Below, in pieces: positions 56,812-64,000 of a stretch of 64,000 nucleotides of DNA. Made by a program: the position numbers and the translations under genes. The stretch's first letter is position 1, and each line of letters opens with the position of its first letter. The DNA is from Polyangiaceae bacterium (GTDB lineage Bacteria; Myxococcota_A; Polyangia; Polyangiales; Polyangiaceae), in assembly GCA_016719945.1 (NCBI GenBank), contig JADJYE010000002.1, positions 62,001-126,000 of the forward strand, written 5' to 3'. The notes under the pieces are model-generated. The model had not been told where the DNA came from, ran no database searches, and was given only the letters and a program-made list of their open reading frames with translations.

Positions 56812-57876
56812 TCAGGTCTTCCAGAAGGGCGCGAGCGTGCGCTCGATGTGCGCGAGCTCCGTCTCGTGCCTCGCCGCGAGCGGCGCTTCGGGCGCGTGCT
56901 CGACCGACTCGGGCCCGGGCAGCCCGACCAGCGCCTCGATCGTCGCCAGGAGGCTCGATTCGATGCCCTCCAGGTCGTAACCACCCTCCAAGACGACACC
57001 GACCCGGCCGAAGGCGCTCTCGTCGGCGATCGCCTTGACCCCCTTCGCCATCGCGCGGAAGCCCTCCGCGCTGAGCGTCATGCCGGCGAGCGGGTCGCGC
57101 GCGTGTGCGTCGAAGCCGGCGGAGACGAGCACGAGCTCCGGTCGGTATTGCTCGAGGACCGGGAGCACCACCCGATCGAACGCCGAGGCGTAGGTGCGAT
57201 TCGTTCCGGTTGGAGAGAGCGGCACGTTCACCGTGAAGCCCCGTCCCTCGCCGTCTCCCAGCTCGGAGGTGCCGCCCGTCCCCGGGTAGAACGGGTACTG
57301 GTGGATCGACACGAAGAGCACCGTCGGGTCGGCGTAAAAGGCGTCTTGGGTCCCGTTGCCGTGGTGCACGTCCCAGTCGACGATCGCGACACGACCGAGC
57401 CCGCGGGCGCGCGCGTGGGCCGCGGCGATCGCGACGTTGTTCAACAGGCAAAACCCCATCCCGCGCTCCGGGCGGGCGTGGTGTCCGGGCGGCCGCACCA
57501 GGGCGACCCCCACCTTGCCACTGGCCGGGGCGTCGAGGAGCGCGTCCACGAGCGCGACGGCCCCTCCCGCGGCGCGGTACGCGGCCGCGAGGGACCGCGG
57601 GCCCAGGTACGTGTCGTCATCGAGGGCGGCGAACAGGCCCTCGTGCCGCTCGAGGTGCTCCACGTACGCGCCGTGGTGCACGCGGGCGATCTCATCGGCG
57701 GTCGCGTCGCGCGCGGCGAGCGTCTCGATCGAGACGCCTCGTCCGCGCAGCGCCTCGAGGGCGTGCCTCGCGGCCAGCAGGCGCTCGGGGCGCTCGGGGT
57801 GATAGCCGCGGGCCCGGTGCTCGTCGAAGAGGGGATCGTCGACGACGAAAAGACTCGAACCGCCCGGCGAAGCCAT
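56812..57876 (-). CDS. Histone deacetylase-like (class II) amidohydrolase
   Basis: This 354-residue enzyme of the arginase/deacetylase superfamily has RPPGHHARPERGMGFCLLNNVAIAA, VAIVDWDVHHGNGTQDAFYAD, VLVSAGFDAHARDPLAGM and VVLEGGYDLEGI. The His-His dyad and the metal-binding Asp/His/Asp are all present. Bacterial members hydrolyse acetylated polyamines or lysine side chains (acetylpolyamine amidohydrolase-like); the true substrate is unknown. ATG 57876 gives the family length; the open frame to 58008 is rejected. Confidence 0.93.
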   Translation of the reverse strand: MASPGGSSLFVVDDPLFDEHRARGYHPERPERLLAARHALEALRGRGVSIETLAARDATADEIARVHHGAYVEHLERHEGLFAALDDDTYLGPRSLAAAYRAAGGAVALVDALLDAPASGKVGVALVRPPGHHARPERGMGFCLLNNVAIAAAHARARGLGRVAIVDWDVHHGNGTQDAFYADPTVLFVSIHQYPFYPGTGGTSELGDGEGRGFTVNVPLSPTGTNRTYASAFDRVVLPVLEQYRPELVLVSAGFDAHARDPLAGMTLSAEGFRAMAKGVKAIADESAFGRVGVVLEGGYDLEGIESSLLATIEALVGLPGPESVEHAPEAPLAARHETELAHIERTLAPFWKT

Positions 57877-58013
57877 CTCGCGGCGACTCTTGCACCACCG
57901 GCCCCCAGACACCAGGCCGACGCGCCCGACGAGGCGCGCCAGGCGAATTGTGGTCGGACACGACCGGGTGATAACGTTGCGGCCTTGACCACCCGGATCG
58001 GGGGACACCGCGG

Positions 58014-59474
58014 ATGCGACTGAAAATCATCGCGCTCTTCACGCTGATCGTCGTCGTCGTCGGCGGTCTCGGCTACGCGCTCTCGAGGGTCGCGGTGCGG
58101 CCGTTCACCGCCGAGGACCCACGGCGTGGGCCGCAGGCGCTCGACTCCGCGATCGCGCTGCTCGAGGTCGAGGGGCTCGCGACGGAGCGCTGGGTCGCGG
58201 CCAGGGCCGGTGAGGCGCTCGTCAGCGAGCCGTACACCGGCGGCAACGACGTCGCGCGGCAGCGGGCCGCCAAGGAGGTCGCCGACAAGGTGTACGAGCT
58301 CGCGACCAAGTCGAACGAGCTCTCGGGCTTCAAGCGCTCCATCTCGACCGTGATCCTGGTCGATCGCGAGGGCGTGGTGCTCGGGCAGAACGGCTCGTCC
58401 ACCTCGGGCCTCGCAGGTCAGAGCCTCGCGGCCGCGTACCCGTCGCTCAAGAAGGCGATGGATGACGACCGGCCGAGCAGCGAGGTCTGGGTCAGCCAGA
58501 AGCGTGACGAGCAGCGACTCGCGTCCTACGCGCCCGTCCACGGCCCCGAGCGAAAGGTCGTGGGCGCGTTGATCGTCGCGTCGGAGATCGACGACGGGCG
58601 CCTGTCGGCCGCGAGCGATCGGACGAGCGGGCACGCGCTGCTCGTCGCCATCAAGGACGACGCGGGGATCCGCGTGCTGGCCCGCTCGTCGACGGCCGAG
58701 CCGGCGCTGGTCGACGCGATGGGCAAGGCTCCCTCCTCGGACGCGATCCAGAAGACGATCGAGCGCGGTGAGACCCAGGAGGTCGTCGGGCTCCCGCCAG
58801 GATACATCGGGTTCACGCGCGTGCTCGAGGGGTACACGGGGGGCACCCGCGCCGTGCTCGTCGCCGTCGTGAAGCCACCGGCGCAAGACATCGGCGTCTC
58901 GCTCCTCTGGCCAGCGGCCGTGGCGATCATCCTCGGGATCATCCTGGTGGTGATCGCGGGGGTGATGATGGACGCGTACATCAACCGCCCGATCGCCGAG
59001 ATCGAGGAGGGGCTGCTCGCGATCATGAACGGGCAGACCAACCGCCGCCTCGACATCGAGCACGCCGAGCTCGGCGGCGTCGTCTTCCGCATCAACTCCC
59101 TCCTCAACCAGCTCTTCGGGGTCACCGAAGACGACACCGACGAGGAAGGTCGCCCCTCCCGCGCCCCGACGAGTCGAGCGTTCAACGACGCCCTCAGCGT
59201 CGACGACAGCGTCGCCATGTCCGGCGCCAGCGCGGCCGACGCCGCCGAGCTGTTCGCTCAGGCGGAGGACGCGTACTACGCGGCGACGTTCACCGCGTAC
59301 ATCGCGGCGAAGCGGTCGATCGGCGATCCCACCGACCACATCACGCAGGCCGACTTCACGACCCGGCTCAAGGCCTCAGAGCAGGAGCTCGGGCAGAAGC
59401 ACGGCAAGCCCGTGCGCTTCCTCGTCGAGGCGAAGGCTCGCGAGGTCGTGCTGATCGCCGTGCCCCAGGTCTGA
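58014..59474 (+). CDS. Membrane sensor-like protein with MXAN_5187-type C-terminal domain
   Basis: This 486-residue protein has an N-terminal helix (residues about 4-26), a periplasmic region with a Cache-like fold (STVILVDREGVVLGQNG, RLASYAPVHGPERKVVGALIVASE), and a second helix (about 300-325). A HAMP-like stretch (INRPIAEIEEGLLAIMNGQTNRRLDIEHAELGGVVFRINSLLNQL) follows. The C-terminus (YYAATFTAYIAAKRSIGDPTDHIT..FTTRLKASEQELGQKHGKPVRFLVEAKAREVVLIAVP) resembles the MXAN_5187 C-terminal domain of myxobacteria. No kinase or cyclase domain is present, so output is probably by protein contact. Overlaps nothing; ends 4 nt before the convergent OmpA gene. Confidence 0.8.
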   Translation: MRLKIIALFTLIVVVVGGLGYALSRVAVRPFTAEDPRRGPQALDSAIALLEVEGLATERWVAARAGEALVSEPYTGGNDVARQRAAKEVADKVYELATKSNELSGFKRSISTVILVDREGVVLGQNGSSTSGLAGQSLAAAYPSLKKAMDDDRPSSEVWVSQKRDEQRLASYAPVHGPERKVVGALIVASEIDDGRLSAASDRTSGHALLVAIKDDAGIRVLARSSTAEPALVDAMGKAPSSDAIQKTIERGETQEVVGLPPGYIGFTRVLEGYTGGTRAVLVAVVKPPAQDIGVSLLWPAAVAIILGIILVVIAGVMMDAYINRPIAEIEEGLLAIMNGQTNRRLDIEHAELGGVVFRINSLLNQLFGVTEDDTDEEGRPSRAPTSRAFNDALSVDDSVAMSGASAADAAELFAQAEDAYYAATFTAYIAAKRSIGDPTDHITQADFTTRLKASEQELGQKHGKPVRFLVEAKAREVVLIAVPQV

Positions 59475-59478
59475 CGCG

Positions 59479-60420
59479 TCAGTTCTTCTTCACCGGCGGA
59501 GCAGGCGGCGTCGTCGACGGCGCGGCCTTCTCCGGCAGCCTGACGAACTCCTCCAGGTTCGGGACGAGCGTGATCTCGATGCGGCGGTTCTTCTGCTTGT
59601 TGTCGTCCGTGTCGTTCGGCGCGACCGGATCGAACTCGCCGTAGCCGCCGGCTGACAGGGCCTCGGGCTTCATGCCCGCGTCGACGAGGAGCTTCACGAC
59701 CTCGACCGCGCGGCCCGTCGAGAGCTCCCAGTTCGACGGGAAGCGTGGGGTCGAGATCTTCACGGTGTCCGTGTGACCCGCGACCTGGAACCTGCGGTCC
59801 GGCATCGACGCGAGGACCTTCCCGACCTCCGTGAGGGTGTCCTTGCCGACCTTGCGGACGTCGGCCTTGCCCGAGTCGAACAGGACGTCGGTCGGCAGCT
59901 CGATGATCATCCGACCCTGCCGCATCACGACCCGCAGCTTCCCGGCGTCGGCGAGCTTCTGGAAGCGCTTCACGAGGTCTTGGAACTGGGCGAGGCGGGC
60001 CTCGGCCGCGGCCTGCTGGCGCTTCAGCTCGTCGAGCTGCTTTCGGGTCTCGGCGAGCTCGGTCTTGAGCGACCCCTTCTCGGTCGACAGCTGCTCCACG
60101 CTCTGCCCCGCCTTCTTCAGGCGATCTTGGAGCGCGACGTTCAGGACCGAGGCCTCCTCGAGCTTGCTGACGAGGTCGGCCTGCGCGACGTTGAGCTCCT
60201 CGAGCTTGCCGTCGCGCGCGCGCATGTCCTGTCCCAGCCGGCCGATTTCGCCCTGCGCGTTCTTCAGCTTCGTCTCCAGGTCGACGGTGCGATTCCGTTC
60301 GAACTGGAGGTCCGCGAGGCACTGTGTGTAGAGCTCTTTCTTGACGCAGCCGCTGCCGATCGACGACACGGTGAATGCGATGCACAATCCAATCGTTCTA
60401 GTCAGGCCGCGCCTTTCCAT
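59479..60420 (-). CDS. OmpA-family lipoprotein with coiled coil
   Basis: This 313-residue protein has a signal peptide with lipobox IGSGC (Cys about 25). A long coiled coil covers residues about 45-155 (heptads such as LVSKLEEASVLNVALQDRLKKAG). The C-terminal OmpA/MotB peptidoglycan-binding domain follows: LPTDVLFDSGKADVRKVG, FQVAGHTDTVKIS, NWELSTGRAVEVVKLLVDAG and NRRIEITLVP. It probably tethers the outer membrane to peptidoglycan (Pal/Lpp-like role). Divergent from the lytic transglycosylase across a 14-nt gap. Confidence 0.92.
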   Translation of the reverse strand: MERRGLTRTIGLCIAFTVSSIGSGCVKKELYTQCLADLQFERNRTVDLETKLKNAQGEIGRLGQDMRARDGKLEELNVAQADLVSKLEEASVLNVALQDRLKKAGQSVEQLSTEKGSLKTELAETRKQLDELKRQQAAAEARLAQFQDLVKRFQKLADAGKLRVVMRQGRMIIELPTDVLFDSGKADVRKVGKDTLTEVGKVLASMPDRRFQVAGHTDTVKISTPRFPSNWELSTGRAVEVVKLLVDAGMKPEALSAGGYGEFDPVAPNDTDDNKQKNRRIEITLVPNLEEFVRLPEKAAPSTTPPAPPVKKN

Positions 60421-60434
60421 GCCCGGGGCCTAGC

Positions 60435-62684
60435 ATGCAAACGAAGCTCGTGTCGAACGCTTGGGTTTTGTTTTCGCTCCTGGCCCTCGGATGCCAGGAC
60501 AGCGCGGGCGTTGGCGCGCCCCCGGCGCACAGCACCGCGGGCCCGCTCGTCGGCTCGTCGTCCTCGCTCACCCCTGACCCGACCGCATCGGCAGCTCCCC
60601 TCGCTCCGGGCCCCCAAGAGCCGGCCTGGCGTCGGGCCGTGCGCGGCGAGAAGCTGGCCGAGGCCAAGACGCTGATCGACGCCCTCCCCGAGGCCGAGAA
60701 GTCGACGCCCGCCATGCGCTATCTGCGCGCCAAGATCGCCGCGAGGCTGAAGGCTCACGGCGAGGTGAGGTCGCTGCTCGAGGGCGTGAGCCTCCCGTCG
60801 TTCGAGGAGGAGATCGCGAGGCTCCGCGCCGAGGCGGCGCTCGAGGTCGGGCCCTACGAGGAGGCGATCGCCTTCTTCGAACGCTCGAGCCGGCCCAAAG
60901 ACTGGGTGCGTGCGGCGCAGGCCGCCGACAAGGCGAAGGACCCCAAGCGCGCCCTCGCGCTCGCGGACAAGGCGCTCAAGGAGGCCCAGCGCCTCAAGCG
61001 CGTGGGAGACGAGCGGGCCGCCCACGGCGTGCGGGCCCAGCTGCTCGTCGCCGCCGGCAAGGCCGACGAGGCGATGGCCGACCTCAAGTGGCTCGCGATC
61101 AAGGCCCCGACGTCCGCCGAGGGGCGGTTCGCCCGCAAGACCCTCGCGGGGCACGACAAGGGACTCACCGACAAGGACCGCCGCGCGATCATCGACGCCC
61201 TGATCGACGCCGGCGCCGGCAAGGACGCGCAGGAGGCCCTCGACAAGTGGGGCAAGGCGTTCTCGAAGCCGGAGCTCTTGCACCGCCGCGCGGAGGCGCT
61301 CTTCAAGCAGCGGTCGTACACGAAGGCCGCCGAGGCCTTCATCGCCGCCACCAAGGTCAGCTCCGGTCGCACGGCCGAGCAGCTCTACTACGCGGCGCGC
61401 TCCTACGCGCGGAGCAAGAAGGAGGAGCAGGCGATCACGCTCTACAAAGACGTGATCAAGCGCCATAAGAAGAGCGAGTGGGCCGCGCGCGCGAGCTATC
61501 AGATCGCGCAGCTGCTTCAGAGCTCAGGGAAGTTCGAGGAGGCCGCCGCCGCCTTCACCAGCCACCTGTCCACCTTCGCGAACGGGGCCGATCGCGACGA
61601 CGCCGAATACGCGCTCGGGCTCGCCCTGCTCTCCGCGAAGGAGCCCGCCAAGGCGCGCGCCGTGTTCTCGAAGCTCGCGAGCCGGGCCAAGCGCACCGAG
61701 TGGGGCTTCTTCCGCCAGCTCGAGGGCGTCGCGGCGATGCGCGCGGGGAGCAGCGACGACGCGCAGCGTCTGTTCGTCGAGGTCGCGACCGAGCAGCCCC
61801 TGACCTGGGGGGCGATGATGTCGCGCGCGCGCCTCGCGCAGATGTCCGCGCCCCTGCCGCCGCTGGTCACCCCGGGGACCGAGCGCGCGAGCACGCCGAT
61901 CACCCCGACCCTGCCCGCGAAGGCGGCGCAGCTCATCGCCTTGGGGCTCGACGCGGACGCGGAGGCGTTCCTCGCCGACAACGAGGCCACCGCGAGCGCA
62001 CCCTACGCGGGCCGGGAGACGGAGGCGCTCTGCCTGATGTACTCGCAGCTGTCCCGCGCCAAGCGCCGCTACAAGGTGGGGTCCGCCGCGGTCAGCTTCG
62101 AGTCCCTGATGCGCGCCCCCTCCCAGGCCGACCGCTGGTCGTGGGAGTGCCTGTACCCGGCGCCCTACCGCGATCGCGTCTCCGACCTCGAGAAGCAGCA
62201 CGCGATCACCGCCGGCCTCGTGCACGCGCTGATGCGCCAAGAGAGCGCGTTCGACCCCGAGATCCGCTCTCCCGTCGGCGCCGCCGGCTTGATGCAGCTG
62301 ATGCCCTCGACGGCCGAGCAAGCGGCCAAGGAGACGAAGCTGGCGGACTTTCAGCCCGACGAGATCACCGCCCCCGACGTGAACCTGACGCTCGGCACGT
62401 TCTACATCGCGAAGATGTTGAAGACGTTCGACGGCAGCCTGCCCCTCGCGGTGGCGAGCTACAACGCCGGCCCGACCGCCGTGTCGCGCTGGGTGGAGAC
62501 CGCCAAGGAGCTCGACGCAGATCTGTTCGTCGCGCGCATCCCCTACGAGGAGACGCGCACCTACGTCATGCGGGTCATGGGCAACCTCTCGCGCTACCAG
62601 TGGCTCTCGGGAGGTGAGGCGGCGGTGCAGCAGCCCGCGCTCGAGCTGCCGCGCGCGGCGCGCGCCACCGACGCCGATTACTGA
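60435..62684 (+). CDS. TPR-containing lytic transglycosylase (Slt-type)
   Basis: This 749-residue lipoprotein has a signal peptide and lipobox LALGC (about residue 20). Residues about 60-500 are helical superhelix repeats, as in the Slt70 U/L domains. The C-terminal SLT domain has the catalytic Glu in HALMRQESAFDPEIRSP, GAAGLMQLMPSTAEQAA, NLTLGTFYIAKML and LAVASYNAGPTAVSRW. It cleaves peptidoglycan glycan strands with anhydro product formation. Pairs with the OmpA-type peptidoglycan-binding lipoprotein next door. Confidence 0.93.
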   Translation: MQTKLVSNAWVLFSLLALGCQDSAGVGAPPAHSTAGPLVGSSSSLTPDPTASAAPLAPGPQEPAWRRAVRGEKLAEAKTLIDALPEAEKSTPAMRYLRAKIAARLKAHGEVRSLLEGVSLPSFEEEIARLRAEAALEVGPYEEAIAFFERSSRPKDWVRAAQAADKAKDPKRALALADKALKEAQRLKRVGDERAAHGVRAQLLVAAGKADEAMADLKWLAIKAPTSAEGRFARKTLAGHDKGLTDKDRRAIIDALIDAGAGKDAQEALDKWGKAFSKPELLHRRAEALFKQRSYTKAAEAFIAATKVSSGRTAEQLYYAARSYARSKKEEQAITLYKDVIKRHKKSEWAARASYQIAQLLQSSGKFEEAAAAFTSHLSTFANGADRDDAEYALGLALLSAKEPAKARAVFSKLASRAKRTEWGFFRQLEGVAAMRAGSSDDAQRLFVEVATEQPLTWGAMMSRARLAQMSAPLPPLVTPGTERASTPITPTLPAKAAQLIALGLDADAEAFLADNEATASAPYAGRETEALCLMYSQLSRAKRRYKVGSAAVSFESLMRAPSQADRWSWECLYPAPYRDRVSDLEKQHAITAGLVHALMRQESAFDPEIRSPVGAAGLMQLMPSTAEQAAKETKLADFQPDEITAPDVNLTLGTFYIAKMLKTFDGSLPLAVASYNAGPTAVSRWVETAKELDADLFVARIPYEETRTYVMRVMGNLSRYQWLSGGEAAVQQPALELPRAARATDADY

Positions 62685-62698
62685 TAGGTCTCGAGCCG

Positions 62699-63877
62699 AT
62701 GATCTCGACCGTCGTCATCCTCGTCGCCGCGCTGAGCGGTCTGCCGGCGGTGCGCCTCGGTCTGCGGCCGACGGCCGACGCGTGGCGGTGGAGCGGCAGC
62801 GGCGCGATCCGTGGCGTCACGATCGGCCCGATCGAGAGCGTGCGCCACCCCGATCGGGGCTACGGCTCCGCCGCCTGCGAGCGCGCCCTCGACGAGGCGA
62901 AGGCGATGGGGGCGACCTGGGTGAGCCTGACGCCCTTCGGTCGCGTCCACGATCTCACGCCCGAGGGGATCGACCTGTCGTTCGAGGCGCCCTTCGAGGA
63001 CAACCGAAAGAACGTCCTGACCACGATCCGTCAGGCCCATGAGCGGGGCCTTCACGTGATGCTCGTTCCCCACCTCTGGGTCGAGTCCGGCGAGTGGCGC
63101 GCGCTGATTGACCCGGGCAGCGACGAGGGGTGGGCGCGTTGGTCCGACGCCTACCGGACCTTCCTGCTCGCTTGGGCCGACGTCGCGCAGGAGGGCGACG
63201 TCGAGCTGCTCAGCGTCGGCGTCGAGCTGAGGAGCTGGGTGACGACCCCACGCGTCGAGCTGATGAAGCCGATCGTCGCCGACGTTCGCTCACGCTTCAA
63301 AGGCTTGCTCACGTATTCCGCCAACTGGGACGACGCCGAGCTCACGCTGCTGTGGGATTGGGTAGACCTCGTCGGGATCAACGGCTTCTACCCGCTCGCC
63401 GATCGCGACGGAGCGCCGCGCGAGGTGCTCGAGCTCGGCGGCGTGCGCGTCGCCGAGCAGATCGCGCGCCTGGGCAACGACCTCGGCAAGCCCGTGCTGT
63501 TGACCGAGATCGGCTACACGACCCGAAAAGATCCGGCGATCCGCCCCTGGGAGTGGCCGGAGGCGCTGTCGAACGTTCAGGTCGACGAGGCGGCGCAGGC
63601 TGAGGCCTACGCTGCGCTGATCGGGCCGCTCCTCGCCGAGGAGACGGTCGCGGGCTTCTTCGTGTGGCGCTACTACGCCGACCCCGACGACGTCTCGCAG
63701 GAGTCCGCGTGGGGGTTTTCGCCGCGCGGGAAGCTCGCTGAGGTGGTGCTCAGGGACGCCTTCGGCGCGCATTTCGCCGCCGACGGCGAGTACCTCATCG
63801 GGGGGTTCGCGGGTCGCCACCGCGCCCGGACTCCTTGGCGTTACGGTTGGGAGTCTTCTCCTGGCCTGTTCGAATGA
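62699..63877 (+). CDS. GH113-like glycoside hydrolase (TIM barrel)
   Basis: This 392-residue protein starts at ATG 62699, just 14 nt after the transglycosylase stop. It has a short signal-like N-terminus and a TIM barrel resembling glycoside hydrolase family 113: GYGSAACERALDEAKAMGATWVSLTPFGRV, LHVMLVPHLWVESGEW, LLSVGVELRSWVTTP (acid/base Glu region), GINGFYPLAD and VLLTEIGYTTRKDPAIRPW (nucleophile Glu region), then FFVWRYYADPDD. GH113 enzymes include beta-mannanases; substrate here unknown. Confidence 0.85.
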   Translation: MISTVVILVAALSGLPAVRLGLRPTADAWRWSGSGAIRGVTIGPIESVRHPDRGYGSAACERALDEAKAMGATWVSLTPFGRVHDLTPEGIDLSFEAPFEDNRKNVLTTIRQAHERGLHVMLVPHLWVESGEWRALIDPGSDEGWARWSDAYRTFLLAWADVAQEGDVELLSVGVELRSWVTTPRVELMKPIVADVRSRFKGLLTYSANWDDAELTLLWDWVDLVGINGFYPLADRDGAPREVLELGGVRVAEQIARLGNDLGKPVLLTEIGYTTRKDPAIRPWEWPEALSNVQVDEAAQAEAYAALIGPLLAEETVAGFFVWRYYADPDDVSQESAWGFSPRGKLAEVVLRDAFGAHFAADGEYLIGGFAGRHRARTPWRYGWESSPGLFE

Positions 63878-63916
63878 GCCTTGTTTCGCCCCACCCCTCA
63901 TCGTCAAGATGAGGTC

Positions 63917-64000
63917 ATGAGGCGACGTAGGGCGGTCCAGGCGACGCTCGGTGCTGCTGGAGCGGTCGTGCTCGGCTGCTCCGACGACACGAACCCCACG
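63917..64000 (+). CDS. Lipoprotein, 5' end only
   Basis: ATG 63917 opens MRRRRAVQATLGAAGAVVLGCSDD, continuing to the window edge. The twin-arginine-like start (RRRR), hydrophobic core and lipobox VLGC are those of an exported lipoprotein, possibly Tat-dependent. Too short to assign a family. Confidence 0.65.
   Translation, partial: MRRRRAVQATLGAAGAVVLGCSDDTNPT

Overview
The window looks like a chromosomal segment of a high-GC Gram-negative bacterium, most likely a myxobacterium of the Polyangiales type (Myxococcota). This is inferred from strong G/C third-position bias, many lipoproteins with Gly/Ser/Asn-rich linkers directly after the lipobox cysteine, a eukaryote-type Ser/Thr kinase fused to a sulfatase-modifying-factor domain, a PP2C phosphatase, a type IV pilus operon in pilMNOPQ order and an MXAN_5187-like signalling protein. 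There is no rRNA, CRISPR array or intact insertion sequence. One tRNA (His, GTG) is present.

Layout. 1-9.96 kb: UbiB/ABC1 kinase (cut by the window edge), a serine beta-lactamase-family protein, pilC with a PilS-like kinase, an MlaC-like periplasmic protein, a TPR-type protein broken by a frameshift, and aspartate kinase. 9.98-17.6 kb: an acidic-N-terminus propeller-like protein, a small three-gene operon (DUF4911-like, unknown, redoxin-fold lipoprotein without redox cysteines), a Cys-rich duplicated lipoprotein, a two-gene DUF4331 set and two more lipoproteins. 17.7-25.4 kb: a 2-hydroxyacyl-CoA dehydratase/activase pair (the large activase gene carries a frameshift), divergent from a TetR regulator that is bracketed by two near-identical palindromic operators, followed by a YkgJ-type Cys-cluster protein and a small membrane protein. 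25.4-35.9 kb: kinase-FGE fusion, hotdog protein, YgfZ-like protein, glutamate dehydrogenase, cdsA, uppS, then a fused 3-aminobutyryl-CoA ammonia-lyase/BKACE enzyme translationally coupled to an unrecognised 701-residue protein.

36.5-43.5 kb is the pilMNOPQ operon (alignment subcomplex and secretin). pilP and pilQ are separated by about 1.6 kb holding a terminator-like hairpin followed by a decayed group II intron. Fragments of the intron reverse transcriptase can be read in three different frames. 43.5-52.2 kb holds a lipoprotein, prfC, a class V aminotransferase, a Pro-rich unknown protein, 3-methyladenine DNA glycosylase, an NtrC-like regulator whose AAA+ motifs are all eroded, frr and a PP2C phosphatase. 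52.2-64 kb holds lipoproteins, a cystathionine gamma-synthase/lyase preceded by a small divergent protein kinase, DUF2277, tRNA-His, a class II histone-deacetylase-like enzyme, an MXAN_5187-like membrane sensor, an OmpA-family lipoprotein, a TPR-lytic transglycosylase, a GH113-like glycosidase and the start of another lipoprotein.

Recurring structural DNA includes a 70-80 bp REP-like palindrome found at about 15.6 kb and in two full plus one truncated copy at about 30.7 kb, a duplicated 53-bp palindrome between convergent genes at 17.6 kb, and paired hairpins at 12.9 kb. The strongest leads are the decayed intron inside the pil operon, the ammonia-lyase/BKACE fusion with its coupled partner, the twin-operator TetR locus, and the ATPase-dead NtrC-like regulator. 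All assignments come from reading the sequence and remembered family motifs; no database search was run.
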